A DNA stretch of 64,000 nucleotides, taken from Amycolatopsis bullii (GTDB lineage: Bacteria; Actinomycetota; Actinomycetes; Mycobacteriales; Pseudonocardiaceae). How positions within the stretch are numbered: the stretch's first letter is position 1; every line of letters starts with the position of its first letter. This document shows, piece by piece, positions 51,899-60,808 of this stretch. The stretch covers positions 79,265-143,264 of the forward strand of contig NZ_BNAW01000020.1 in assembly GCF_014654205.1 (NCBI RefSeq), read 5' to 3'. Below the pieces are notes generated by a model. That model saw only the letters and a program-made list of their open reading frames with translations, did no database searches and was not told the DNA's origin. A program made the translations under genes and the position numbers.

Positions 51899-52925
51899 GA
51901 CGGTGAACATCGCGGTGGCCGGAGCCAGCGGGTACGCGGGTGGTGAGCTGCTGCGCCTGCTCCTGACCCATCCCGGGGTCGAGATCGGCGCGCTCACGGC
52001 CGCCAGCAGCGCGGGCACGAAGCTCGGCGTCCACCAGCCCCACCTCGTCCCCCTCGCCGACCGCGTCCTGGTCGAGACGACGCCGGAGACCCTCGCCGGC
52101 CACGACGTCGTCTTCCTCGCGCTGCCCCACGGGCACTCGGCGGAGATCGCGGCGCAGCTCGGCCCGGACGTCCTGGTGGTCGACCTCGGCGCCGACCACC
52201 GCCTGGCCGACGCGGGCGACTGGCAGCGCTGGTACGGCGGCGACCACGCCGGCCAGTGGCCGTACGGCCTGCCCGAGCTGCCCGGCGCCCGCGAACGGCT
52301 CGCCGGCACCAAGCGCATCGCCGTGCCCGGGTGCTTCCCGACCGGCGGATCGCTGGCCCTGGCGCCCGCGTTCGCCGCCGGGCTGATCGAGCCCGACGTC
52401 ACGATCGTCGCGGTCACCGGCACCTCCGGCGCGGGCAAGAGCCTCAAGCCGCACCTGCTCGGCTCCGAGGTGATGGGCTCGGCGAGCGCGTACGGCGTCG
52501 GCGGCGCCCACCGCCACACCCCCGAGTTCGCGCAGAACCTCTCGGCCGTGGCGGGCGAGAAGGTCACCGTGTCCTTCACCCCGGTGCTCGCGCCGATGCC
52601 CCGCGGCATCCTCACCACGGCGACCGCCCCGCTGAAGGACGGCGTCGACGAGGCCGCGGCCCGGGCGGCGTACGAAAAGGCGTATGACGCGGAGCCGTTC
52701 GTCCAGCTGCTGCCCGCGGGCGCCTGGCCGACGACCGCGGCCACACTCGGCTCGAACAACACCCAGCTGCAGGTCACGGTCGACGCCGACGCCCGGCGCC
52801 TGGTCGTCGTCGCCGCGATCGACAACCTCACGAAGGGCACCGCCGGCGGTGCCGTCCAGTCGATGAACCTGGCCCTCGGCCTCCCGGAAACCACCGGGCT
52901 TCCCACCGTAGGAGTGGCACCGTGA
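51897..52925 (+). CDS. argC: N-acetyl-gamma-glutamyl-phosphate reductase
   Basis: 342 residues. NAD(P) fold VAVAG-type start (NIAVAGASGYAGGELLRLLL), catalytic Cys in IAVPGCFPTGGSLAL, and GVGGAHRHTPEFAQNL. Reduces N-acetylglutamyl phosphate to the semialdehyde in arginine synthesis. Start chosen as the leaderless ATG at 51897; the ATG at 51891 is the alternative. First gene of the arg operon; GTGA overlap with argJ. Confidence 0.96.
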   Translation: MTVNIAVAGASGYAGGELLRLLLTHPGVEIGALTAASSAGTKLGVHQPHLVPLADRVLVETTPETLAGHDVVFLALPHGHSAEIAAQLGPDVLVVDLGADHRLADAGDWQRWYGGDHAGQWPYGLPELPGARERLAGTKRIAVPGCFPTGGSLALAPAFAAGLIEPDVTIVAVTGTSGAGKSLKPHLLGSEVMGSASAYGVGGAHRHTPEFAQNLSAVAGEKVTVSFTPVLAPMPRGILTTATAPLKDGVDEAAARAAYEKAYDAEPFVQLLPAGAWPTTAATLGSNNTQLQVTVDADARRLVVVAAIDNLTKGTAGGAVQSMNLALGLPETTGLPTVGVAP

Positions 52926-54082
52926 CCGTCACCGGCCCCCAGGGCTTCCGCGCCGCCGGCGTCGCCGCCGGGATCAAGGCCTCCGGCGCGCTCGACCTCA
53001 CCCTGGTCGTCAACGACGGGCCGCTCGACGTCGCGGCGGGCGTGTTCACCCGCAACGTCATCAAGGCCGCGCCGGTGCTGTGGTCGCAGGAGGTGCTCAA
53101 GCAACAGCGGCTGAAGGCCGTCGTCCTCAACTCGGGCGGCGCCAACGCGGCCACCGGCCCTGGCGGCTTCCAGGACACCCACGCCACGGCCGAGAAAGTC
53201 GCCGAAGTGCTGGAGGCGGGCGCGATCGAGGTCGCCGTCTGCTCCACCGGCCTGATCGGCGAACGGCTGCCGATGGACGCGGTCCTGTCCGGAGTGGACG
53301 CTGCAGTCAAGGCGCTCGACGCAAGCCCCGAAGCGAGCCTGAACGCCGCCAAGGGCGTGATGACCACCGACACGAAACCGAAGCAAGCGTTTGCCAAGCA
53401 CGACAGCGGCTGGAGCGTCGGCGGCTTCGCCAAGGGTGCGGGCATGCTCGCGCCGAACCTCGCCACCATGCTCTCGGTCCTGACCACCGACGCGGTGGTG
53501 GACAAGGAAACCCTCGACCGGGCCCTGCGCGCGGCGACCCACGTCACCTTCGACCGGCTCGACGTCGACGGCGGCACGTCCACCAACGACACCGTCCTGG
53601 TCCTGGCGTCCGGCGCGAGCGGCGTCGAGCCCACCGAAGCGGAGCTCACCGAGCTGCTCACCGCGGTGAGCCACGACCTGGTGCTCCAGCTGCGGGCGGA
53701 CTCCGAGGGTGCGACCAAGGACGTCGACGTCACCGTGCGGGGCGCGGCCACCGAAGCCGACGCGATCGCCGTCGCCCGCACGATCGCCGAGGACAACCTG
53801 GTCAAGACGGCGCTGTTCGGCTCCGACCCGAACTGGGGCCGGATCGCCATGGCGCTCGGCCGGGTGCCCGCCCGCATCGACCCGGACGCCGTGTCGATCG
53901 CGATCAACGGCGTCACCCTGTTCGCCCAGGGCGTGCCCGCCGCCGACCGGTCCGAGGCCGGCCTCACCGGCCGGGCCATCGAAATCGTCGTCGACCTCGG
54001 CGTCGGCGCGAGCACGGCGACCATCTACACCACCGATCTTTCGCACGGTTACGTCGAAGAGAACAGCGCGTACTCCTCATGA
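52922..54082 (+). CDS. argJ: Glutamate N-acetyltransferase/amino-acid acetyltransferase
   Basis: 386 residues. Self-cleaving Ntn-type enzyme: KGAGMLAPNLATMLSVLTTD contains the processing site before the Thr near residue 181. Other marks: NSGGANAATGPGGFQD, CSTGLIGERLPMD, SDPNWGRIAMALGRV and the C-terminal HGYVEENSAYSS. It recycles the acetyl group from N-acetylornithine to glutamate. GTG start inside the argC stop. Confidence 0.97.
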   Translation: MTVTGPQGFRAAGVAAGIKASGALDLTLVVNDGPLDVAAGVFTRNVIKAAPVLWSQEVLKQQRLKAVVLNSGGANAATGPGGFQDTHATAEKVAEVLEAGAIEVAVCSTGLIGERLPMDAVLSGVDAAVKALDASPEASLNAAKGVMTTDTKPKQAFAKHDSGWSVGGFAKGAGMLAPNLATMLSVLTTDAVVDKETLDRALRAATHVTFDRLDVDGGTSTNDTVLVLASGASGVEPTEAELTELLTAVSHDLVLQLRADSEGATKDVDVTVRGAATEADAIAVARTIAEDNLVKTALFGSDPNWGRIAMALGRVPARIDPDAVSIAINGVTLFAQGVPAADRSEAGLTGRAIEIVVDLGVGASTATIYTTDLSHGYVEENSAYSS

Positions 54083-54996
54083 ACCAGGAGGCTCTGATTT
54101 CCGCGGACGAACGACTCGCGACGGCGGCCGAAAAGGCCGGGGTGCTCATCGAGGCGCTGCCTTGGCTGCAGCGGTTCCACGGGGCCACCGTGGTGGTGAA
54201 GTACGGCGGCAACGCCATGATCGACGACCAGCTGAAGTCGGCCTTCGCCGAGGACATGGTGTTCCTCCGGCTGGCCGGCCTGCGCCCGGTCGTCGTGCAC
54301 GGCGGCGGCCCGCAGATCACCGCGATGCTCAAGCGCCTCGGCGTCGAAGGCGAGTTCAAGGGCGGCCTGCGGGTCACCACGCCGGAGACGATGGACATCG
54401 TCCGGATGGTGCTCACCGGGCAGGTCAGCCGCGAGCTCGTCGGGCTGATCAACGCACACGGGCCCTACGCGGTCGGCATTTCCGGCGAGGACGCCCGGCT
54501 GTTCACCGCCGAGCGCAAACAGGCCACTGTGGACGGTGAGCAGGTCGACATCGGGCTCGTCGGCGAGGTCGCCGAGGTCAACCCGGACGCGGTGCTCGAC
54601 ATCGTCAACGCCGGGCGCATCCCGGTGGTCTCCACCGTCGCCCCGGACGTCGACGGCGTGGTGCACAACGTCAACGCCGACACGGCCGCGGGTGCGCTCG
54701 CGGCCGCGCTGGGCGCCGAAAAGCTCGTGGTGCTCACCGACGTCGAAGGCCTGTACGCCAACTGGCCCGACCGGTCGTCGCTGATCGACCGCATTCGCGT
54801 CGATCGCCTCGAGACCATGCTGCCCGGCCTGGCCAGCGGCATGATCCCGAAGATGGAGGCGTGCGTGCGCGCCATCCGCGGCGGCGTGCGCCGGGCGCAC
54901 GTGATCGACGGCCGCCTCGCCCACTCGGTGCTGCTGGAGGTCTTCACCTCGCGCGGCATCGGCACCATGGTCTTCCCCGAAACGGAGCTCCCGTGA
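54079..54996 (+). CDS. argB: N-acetylglutamate kinase
   Basis: 305 residues of the amino-acid kinase family. VVKYGGNAMID (Lys in the ATP site), VVVHGGGPQITAML, GGLRVTTPETMDIVRMVLTG, NVNADTAAGALAAALGAEKLV, and GMIPKMEACVRAIRGGV. The Arg-rich N-terminal helix region seen in arginine-inhibited kinases (ADERLATAAEKAGVLIEALPW) is present, so feedback inhibition is likely. ATGA overlap with argJ. Confidence 0.97.
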   Translation: MNQEALISADERLATAAEKAGVLIEALPWLQRFHGATVVVKYGGNAMIDDQLKSAFAEDMVFLRLAGLRPVVVHGGGPQITAMLKRLGVEGEFKGGLRVTTPETMDIVRMVLTGQVSRELVGLINAHGPYAVGISGEDARLFTAERKQATVDGEQVDIGLVGEVAEVNPDAVLDIVNAGRIPVVSTVAPDVDGVVHNVNADTAAGALAAALGAEKLVVLTDVEGLYANWPDRSSLIDRIRVDRLETMLPGLASGMIPKMEACVRAIRGGVRRAHVIDGRLAHSVLLEVFTSRGIGTMVFPETELP

Positions 54997-56195
54997 CCGA
55001 CCTCGAGTCCAATGTGGATGGCCAGGCGCACTGGCAGTCCGCCCTGATGGACAACTACGGCACCCCCACGCTGACGCTGGTGCGCGGCGAGGGCGCGAAG
55101 GTGTGGGACGCCGACGGCAAGGAGTACGTCGACCTGGTCGGCGGCATCGCCGTCAACGCGCTCGGCCACGCGCACCCGGCCGTCGTCGACGCCGTCACCG
55201 AGCAGATCAAGCGGCTCGGCCACACCTCGAACCTGTACGTCAACCCGGTCGCCGTCGAGCTCGCCGAGGCGTTGCTCGACGTCGCCGGCCTCACCGGCCA
55301 CGGCAAGGTCCTGTTCGTCAACTCCGGCGCCGAAGCCAACGAAGCCGCGCTGAAGATCAGCCGGCTGACCGGGCGCACCAAGGTGGTCGCCGCCGAAGGC
55401 GCGTTCCACGGCCGGACCATGGGCGCGCTGACCCTCACCGGCCAGCCCGCCAAGCGCGACCCCTTCCAGCCGCTGGTGCCCGGGGTGGAGCACGTCCCCT
55501 TCGGTGACGTCGCGGCGCTCAAGGCCGCCGTCGACACCGACACCGCGGCCGTGTTCCTGGAGCCGGTGCTCGGCGAAGCCGGCGTCATCCCGGCGCCGGA
55601 CGGCTACCTGCAGGCCGCCCGCGAAATCACCAAGGCCACCGGCACCCTGCTGGTGCTCGACGAGGTGCAGACCGGTCTCGGCCGGCTCGGCACCTGGTTC
55701 GGCTACCAGCAGGCCGGCGTCGTCCCGGACGTCATCACGCTGGCGAAGGGCCTCGGCGGCGGCCTGCCGCTGGGCGCGGTGATCGGCGTCGGCGCGGCGG
55801 GCGACCTGCTCAAGCCGGGCCAGCACGGCACCACCTTCGGCGGCAACCCGGTCTGCTGCGCGGCCGGCCTGGCCGTGCTGAAGACCATCGCCGCCCAGGG
55901 CCTGCTCGACCACGTCGCCTCGCTGGGCAAGGACATCGCGGCCGGCGTCGAGGCACTGGGCCACCCGCTCGTCGCCGGCGTGCGCGGCGCCGGGCTGCTG
56001 CTCGGCATCACCCTGAAGCAGCCGGTCTCGGCGGCGGTCGCCCAGGCCGTCCAGGCCGCGGGCTACCTCGTCAACCCGGTCGCGCCGGACACCATCCGCC
56101 TCGCACCGCCGCTCGTCCTCGACGGCGACCAGGCCGAAGGCTTCCTCGCCGCGCTCCCGGACGCGCTCGACTCCACCACGAAGGACTCCGACTGA
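54993..56195 (+). CDS. argD: Acetylornithine aminotransferase
   Basis: 400 residues. Class III PLP aminotransferase: FVNSGAEANEAALK, AFHGRTMGALTLTGQ, LDEVQTGLGRLGTWF, PLP Lys in ITLAKGLGGGLPLGA, and TTFGGNPVCCAAGLAVL. Makes N-acetylornithine. GTG start overlapping the argB stop (GTGA). Confidence 0.97.
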   Translation: MTDLESNVDGQAHWQSALMDNYGTPTLTLVRGEGAKVWDADGKEYVDLVGGIAVNALGHAHPAVVDAVTEQIKRLGHTSNLYVNPVAVELAEALLDVAGLTGHGKVLFVNSGAEANEAALKISRLTGRTKVVAAEGAFHGRTMGALTLTGQPAKRDPFQPLVPGVEHVPFGDVAALKAAVDTDTAAVFLEPVLGEAGVIPAPDGYLQAAREITKATGTLLVLDEVQTGLGRLGTWFGYQQAGVVPDVITLAKGLGGGLPLGAVIGVGAAGDLLKPGQHGTTFGGNPVCCAAGLAVLKTIAAQGLLDHVASLGKDIAAGVEALGHPLVAGVRGAGLLLGITLKQPVSAAVAQAVQAAGYLVNPVAPDTIRLAPPLVLDGDQAEGFLAALPDALDSTTKDSD

Positions 56196-57121
56196 TGCTG
56201 CGCCACTTCCTCCGCGACGACGACGTCAGTCCGGCCGAGCAGAAGGCCATCCTCGACCTCGCCGACGCACTCAAGGCCGACCCGCTCGGCAACAAGACCC
56301 TCGCCGGCAAGTCCGTCACGGCGATCTTCGAGAAGAACTCGACGCGGACCCGGTTCTCGTTCGAGGTGGGCATCAGCCAGCTCGGCGGCCACCCGGTGAT
56401 CGTCGACGGCCGCTCGATGCAGCTCGGCCGCGAAGAGACCATCGAAGACACTTCGCGGGTTCTCTCGCGTTACGTCGACGGGATCGTGTGGCGCACCTTC
56501 GCACAGAAGCGCATCGAGACGATGGCGTCGGCCGCGTCGATCCCGGTGGTCAACGCGCTCACCGACGAGTTCCACCCGTGCCAGGTGCTCACCGACCTGA
56601 TGACGATCCGCGAGCGCAAGGGCAGGCTCGCCGGCCTCACCCTCGTCTACCTCGGCGACGGCGCCAACAACATGGCGCACTCGCTGCTGCTCGGCGGGGT
56701 CACCGCCGGGATGCACGTCCGGGTCGTCTCGCCGGTCGGCTTCCAGCCGGACCAGGGCGTGATGCTGGACGCGAAGAAGCGCGCGAGCGAGACCGGCGGC
56801 ACCGCCACCGTCTTCACCGACCCGTACGCGGCGGTCGACGGCGCGGACGTGCTCGTCACCGACACGTGGACGTCGATGGGGCAGGAGAACGACGGGCTCG
56901 ACCGGGTCGGCCCGTTCCGCGCCCTCCAGGTCAACACCGAGCTGCTGAAGAAAGCCGCGGACGACGCGATCGTGCTGCACTGCCTGCCGGCGCACCGCGG
57001 CTGGGAGATCACCGACGAGGTGATCGACGGCCCGGCCAGCGCGGTCTGGGACGAGGCCGAGAACCGCCTGCACGCCCAGAAGGCGCTGCTCGTCTGGCTG
57101 TTCGAAGAGAGCCGGCGATGA
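56195..57121 (+). CDS. argF: Ornithine carbamoyltransferase, anabolic
   Basis: 308 residues. Carbamoyl-phosphate site FEKNSTRTRFSFEVG, HPCQVLTDL, ornithine site VLVTDTWTSMGQE, and VLHCLPAHRGWEITDEV. Position in a biosynthetic operon indicates the anabolic enzyme. Start overlaps the argD stop (TGATG). Confidence 0.97.
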   Translation: MLRHFLRDDDVSPAEQKAILDLADALKADPLGNKTLAGKSVTAIFEKNSTRTRFSFEVGISQLGGHPVIVDGRSMQLGREETIEDTSRVLSRYVDGIVWRTFAQKRIETMASAASIPVVNALTDEFHPCQVLTDLMTIRERKGRLAGLTLVYLGDGANNMAHSLLLGGVTAGMHVRVVSPVGFQPDQGVMLDAKKRASETGGTATVFTDPYAAVDGADVLVTDTWTSMGQENDGLDRVGPFRALQVNTELLKKAADDAIVLHCLPAHRGWEITDEVIDGPASAVWDEAENRLHAQKALLVWLFEESRR

Positions 57122-57618
57122 CCGGCAGCCGAGTGGGCAGGCAGGCCCGGATCACCGAGCTCGTGTCCACCATGACCATCCGCAGCCAGACCGAGCTGGC
57201 CAAGCTGCTGGCCGCCGAAGGCATCGAGGTCACCCAGGCGACGCTGTCGCGCGACCTCGACGAGCTGGGCGCGGTCAAGCTGCGCGGGCCGGACTCGGGC
57301 GCGCCGGTCTACGTCATCCCCGAAGACGGCAGCCCGGTCCGCGGGGTGCAGGGCGGTACGTCCCGGCTCTCCCGGCTGCTGGCCGAGCTGATGGTCTCGG
57401 CGGACTCGTCCGGCAACCTGACCGTGCTCCGCACCCCGCCCGGGGCGGCCCAGTTCCTGGCCAGCGCGATCGACCGGGCGGCACTGGAAGAGGTCGTCGG
57501 GTCGATCGCGGGCGACGACACGGTCGCCGTGATCGCGCGCGAGCCCTTGACCGGCAAGGACCTGGCCGAACGGTTCGCCGCCCTCGCCCAGCGATCGGCG
57601 GACGAAGGACCACCGTGA
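57118..57618 (+). CDS. argR: Arginine repressor
   Basis: 166 residues. N-terminal winged HTH (RQARITELVSTMTIRSQTEL, TQATLSRDLDELGAVKLR) and C-terminal hexamer/arginine-binding domain with AGDDTVAVIARE carrying the Asp pair that contacts arginine. It should repress argC via the ARG-box-like sequence at 51882-51897. ATGA overlap with argF. Confidence 0.97.
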   Translation: MTGSRVGRQARITELVSTMTIRSQTELAKLLAAEGIEVTQATLSRDLDELGAVKLRGPDSGAPVYVIPEDGSPVRGVQGGTSRLSRLLAELMVSADSSGNLTVLRTPPGAAQFLASAIDRAALEEVVGSIAGDDTVAVIAREPLTGKDLAERFAALAQRSADEGPP

Positions 57619-57932
57619 TCGCCGACATCTTCCCGGCCGAGGGCGAGTTCCTCGCGCCGGACGAGGTCGTCGTCACCTACGACGGCGGGGTGCCGGTGGC
57701 GATCGACGGCGAGACCGTCTCCGTCGCCGAAGCGCGCCGGATGCTGAGCGCGCGCGGCGAGGCGCAGAGGATCTCCCGCCGCGAAGCGTGCGCCGCCCTC
57801 GAACGGCGGGCCGGCCGCGGATGCGCCAGGCTGACCGACACCGTCTCGGGCGAAGTACGCCTCGTCCTGTACGACGGCCGGATCACCGTCGCCAGACATC
57901 GAACGAACACCGAGGAGAAGCGAGAACAGTGA
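57615..57932 (+). CDS. Unknown 105-aa protein in the arg operon (argG position)
   Basis: GTG at 57615 lies inside the argR stop, and its own stop overlaps the argH start (GTGA), so it is a real, coupled member of the operon. The N-terminal half is beta-prone and acidic (DIFPAEGEFLAPDEVVVTYD); the C-terminal half is Arg-rich with two Cys (RREACAALERRAGRGCARLT). No motif recognised. In many actinomycetes argG occupies this place between argR and argH; argG is absent here. Confidence 0.75.
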   Translation: MIADIFPAEGEFLAPDEVVVTYDGGVPVAIDGETVSVAEARRMLSARGEAQRISRREACAALERRAGRGCARLTDTVSGEVRLVLYDGRITVARHRTNTEEKREQ

Positions 57933-59344
57933 GCGGGAACGAGCAGCCGGTGCAGCTGTGGGGCGGCCGGTTCGCCAGCGGTCCGGCGGAGGCCATGGCC
58001 GCGCTGAGCGCGTCGACGCACTTCGACTGGCGCCTGGCGCCCTACGACATCGCCGGGTCCCGCGCGCACGCTCGCGTGCTGCGCAAGGCGGGCCTGCTCA
58101 CCGAAGACGAGCTCGCCGGCATGCTGGCCGCGCTGGACACGCTCGCCCAGGACGTCGCGTCGGGGGCGTTCACCCCGACGATCGCCGACGAAGACGTGCA
58201 CACGGCCCTCGAACGCGGCCTGCTGGAGCGGGCGGGCACCGAGCTCGGCGGCAAGCTGCGTGCCGGCCGTTCGCGCAACGACCAGGTGGCCACGCTGTTC
58301 CGGATGTGGCTGCGCGACGCCGCCCGCCGGGTCGTCGCCGGCACCCTGGAGGTCATCGACGCGCTGGTGTCGCAGGCGAAGCGGCACCCGGACGCCGTCC
58401 TGCCCGGCCGCACGCACCTGCAGCACGCCCAGCCCGTGCTGCTCGCGCACCACCTGATGGCCCACGGCCAGGCGCTGCTGCGGGACGTCTCGCGCCTGCA
58501 GGACTGGGACGCCCGCACCGCCGAGTCGCCGTACGGCTCGGGGGCTCTCGCCGGCTCGTCGCTGGGCCTGGACCCCGAGGCCGTCGCCGAGGAGCTGGGC
58601 TTCGCCACCAGCGTCGAGAACTCCATCGACGGCACCGCTTCGCGTGACTTCGTCGCCGAGTTCGCCTTCGCCGTCGCGATGCTCGCGGTGAACCTGTCCC
58701 GGATCGCCGAAGAGGTGATCATCTGGAACACCGCCGAGTTCGGGTACGTCACGCTGGACGACGCCTGGGCCACCGGCAGCTCGATCATGCCGCAGAAGAA
58801 GAACCCGGACGTCGCGGAGCTCACGCGCGGCAAGGCGGGCCGGCTGATCGGCAACCTCACCGGCCTGCTGGCCACCCTCAAGGCGCAGCCGCTGGCCTAC
58901 AACCGCGACCTGCAGGAGGACAAGGAGCCGGTGTTCGACTCGGTCGAGCAGCTCGAGCTGCTGTTCCCGGCGATCGCCGGCATGCTCGAAACGCTCACCT
59001 TCCACACCGACCGGCTCGCCGAGCTGGCCCCGGCCGGCTTCACCCTGGCCACCGACATCGCCGAGTGGCTGGTGCGCCAGGGCGTCCCGTTCCGCGTCGC
59101 GCACGAAGCGGCGGGGGAGAGCGTCCGCGTCGCCGAGTCCCGCGGCGTCGGCCTGGACGAGCTGACCGACGAAGAGTTCGAGAAGATCAACCCGGCGCTC
59201 ACGCCGGCGGTGCGCGAAGTCCTGACCGTCGAAGGCTCGGTGAACTCCCGCGATGCGCGAGGCGGCACGGCGCCGGTGCGCGTAGCCGAGCAGCGTGCGC
59301 GGTTGGAAGAGCGGGTCACGGCAGCCCGGCAGTGGCTCAACTAA
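57929..59344 (+). CDS. argH: Argininosuccinate lyase
   Basis: 471 residues of the fumarase/aspartase superfamily. LWGGRFASGPAEAMAALSAS start, LRAGRSRNDQVATLFRMW, GRTHLQHAQPVLLAHHLMA, and the signature GSSIMPQKKNPDVAELTRGK with catalytic Ser. Last step of arginine synthesis. GTG start at 57929. It ends 6 bp before the convergent TetR gene with no obvious terminator. Confidence 0.97.
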   Translation: MSGNEQPVQLWGGRFASGPAEAMAALSASTHFDWRLAPYDIAGSRAHARVLRKAGLLTEDELAGMLAALDTLAQDVASGAFTPTIADEDVHTALERGLLERAGTELGGKLRAGRSRNDQVATLFRMWLRDAARRVVAGTLEVIDALVSQAKRHPDAVLPGRTHLQHAQPVLLAHHLMAHGQALLRDVSRLQDWDARTAESPYGSGALAGSSLGLDPEAVAEELGFATSVENSIDGTASRDFVAEFAFAVAMLAVNLSRIAEEVIIWNTAEFGYVTLDDAWATGSSIMPQKKNPDVAELTRGKAGRLIGNLTGLLATLKAQPLAYNRDLQEDKEPVFDSVEQLELLFPAIAGMLETLTFHTDRLAELAPAGFTLATDIAEWLVRQGVPFRVAHEAAGESVRVAESRGVGLDELTDEEFEKINPALTPAVREVLTVEGSVNSRDARGGTAPVRVAEQRARLEERVTAARQWLN

Positions 59345-59350
59345 GAGGGC

Positions 59351-60001
59351 TCACCTGAGGGTTTTGCGGAGCTTGGCCCGGACGGCCCGTGTGGCCACCG
59401 GGCCGAGCCCGTCCAGGACGTCGACGAGCACGGCCAGCTGCTCCAGCGCGGCGACAGCCTGCTCGGCGCCGTCGGGGTCGACCGTGTCGAACAGCGTCAG
59501 CCCGAGGAACCCGGTGGACACGGCGTGGGCCAGTCCGTCGGGGTCCGCGAGCTCGGCCAGCGGCGAACCCTCGAGCACGCGCTCGAGGGCCGTCCGGACT
59601 TCGGTGATCCACTTGCCGAGACCTTCGCGGGTCGCCTCGGCGAGCCGTTCGCTGCCCTGCGCCCCGGCGAGGGTCTGGGCGAGGAGGGCCAGGTTGCCTT
59701 CCGCGCGTTCCGCGGTCCGGATCTCCCGGCCGAGCGCCAGCAGCTCGCCGACCGTGGCGACGGTGGCGAACCGGTCCCGGTAGAGGGCGACCCGCGCCTC
59801 GGTCGCGGAGACGCACGCCTGCGCGACGAGCTCCTCGACGCTGCCGAAGTGGTAGAAGACGAGCGCCTGGTTCGCGCCCGCGGCACTGGCCACCGACCGC
59901 GCGGAGACGGCGGTGATGCCCTGCTGCCGGACGACTTCCAGCACGCCGTCCACGAGCCGCTGCTTCGTGTCCTGCGAACTGGAGTTCCGGCCGGTGCCCA
60001 T
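59351..60001 (-). CDS. TetR family regulator
   Basis: 216 residues. N-terminal HTH (TKQRLVDGVLEVVRQQGITAVSARSVASAAGANQALVFYHFGSVEEL) and helical ligand domain with conserved GFLGLTLFDTV. The ATG at 60001 overlaps the stop of a short coding remnant (TGATG). It probably binds the twin palindromes at 60716-60765 upstream of the SRPBCC gene and the DNA glycosylase gene. Confidence 0.9.
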   Translation of the reverse strand: MGTGRNSSSQDTKQRLVDGVLEVVRQQGITAVSARSVASAAGANQALVFYHFGSVEELVAQACVSATEARVALYRDRFATVATVGELLALGREIRTAERAEGNLALLAQTLAGAQGSERLAEATREGLGKWITEVRTALERVLEGSPLAELADPDGLAHAVSTGFLGLTLFDTVDPDGAEQAVAALEQLAVLVDVLDGLGPVATRAVRAKLRKTLR

Positions 60002-60162
60002 CAGTCCATGACCTTCTCACGGAGTGGCTTCACCGCCCCGCTGACCCCACGGCCGACGTCGACGTACCGGGCGCCGAAGCCGCCTTCGTACCCGAACACC
60101 GGCCCGAAGCGCGAGTGAACCACCGGCAGCCGCGCCCGCCGGTCACGCCGGCGCTCCCGCAG
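60001..60162 (-). pseudogene. C-terminal coding remnant, likely frameshifted from the SRPBCC gene
   Basis: An open frame from 60162 down to TGA 60003-60001 reads, in part, VVHSRFGPVFGYEGGFGARY and DVGRGVSGAVKPLREKVMD, which looks like genuine protein. It has no start with a ribosome binding site; a GTG at 60123 is the only candidate. It overlaps the end of the SRPBCC gene in another frame and its stop overlaps the TetR ATG, as expected if a frameshift separated the last 40-50 codons from the gene upstream. Confidence 0.45.
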
Positions 60163-60697
60163 TCAACTGGTCGCGGGGCCGCGTCCGGCCGCAGCGGGCG
60201 GCCGAGGGCGCGGTCAGGGGCTGGTCCTCCGGCGCCACGCCGTTCTCCAGCCAGAGTCGCAGCCGGTCGACCGACCACGCCGTCAGCCAGCCGAACACCG
60301 GGCGGAACACCCGGTCGGCCAGCTGCCCGAAGCGCCCCCAGCGAGTGCCGTAGTCGAAGCCGGTGACGAACCGGACGCCGCCGGGAGCCGGGGTATAACG
60401 CCAGAACCCGGCGCCCGCGCTGATCAGCGACAACGGGTCGGCCGAGGCGAACCGCAGCACCGACGTGCGGGAACCGTCCGGCCAATCCCGCGACACGACG
60501 CTCACCCCGACCCCGGCGACCGTCACCCCCAGGAGCCTCGACGCGTAGCGGAAGTGGCCGTCGAGGCCTTCGATCGGAGCGATCTCGGCGAAACGCAGGT
60601 CCCAGCGCCGGTGCAGGTCCGGGTCCTGGGTGTGCCGCCACAGCGTGTCGAGATCCGTGCGGATCACGGTCTCGACGTACAGGGCTTTCGGTCGCAT
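60143..60697 (-). CDS. SRPBCC family protein
   Basis: 184 residues. Starts MRPKALYVETVIRTDLDTLWRHTQDPDLHRRWDLRFAEIAP, a START/SRPBCC strand-helix pattern, then VTVAGVGVSVVSRDWPDGSRTSVLRF and a C-terminal helix (DRVFRPVFGWLTAWSVDRLRLWLE). The last 25 residues are low-complexity Arg/Pro/Ala and may be the product of a frameshift, since plausible coding continues in another frame (60001-60162). GGGGGAG precedes the ATG. Upstream are twin TetR-type operators. Confidence 0.8.
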   Translation of the reverse strand: MRPKALYVETVIRTDLDTLWRHTQDPDLHRRWDLRFAEIAPIEGLDGHFRYASRLLGVTVAGVGVSVVSRDWPDGSRTSVLRFASADPLSLISAGAGFWRYTPAPGGVRFVTGFDYGTRWGRFGQLADRVFRPVFGWLTAWSVDRLRLWLENGVAPEDQPLTAPSAARCGRTRPRDQLTAGAPA

Positions 60698-60715
60698 CTC
60701 CGTCTCCCCTCAGAG

Positions 60716-60765
60716 TTTGAGCGACTGCTCAAATCGACTGTAGAGAAGTTTGAGCGACCGCTCAA
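60716..60765. promoter_or_regulatory. Twin TetR-type operators
   Basis: TTTGAGCGACTGCTCAAA (60716-60733) and TTGAGCGACCGCTCAA (60750-60765) are near-identical palindromes with centres 33 bp apart, about three helical turns. They lie between the SRPBCC gene (start 60697) and the DNA glycosylase gene (start 60809). The TTGAGCG half-site is typical of TetR operators in actinomycetes. Confidence 0.8.
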
Positions 60766-60808
60766 GGGTTAAGGTGGCCGGGCCAGGCAGCCGAGGAGAG
60801 GAAACCGT

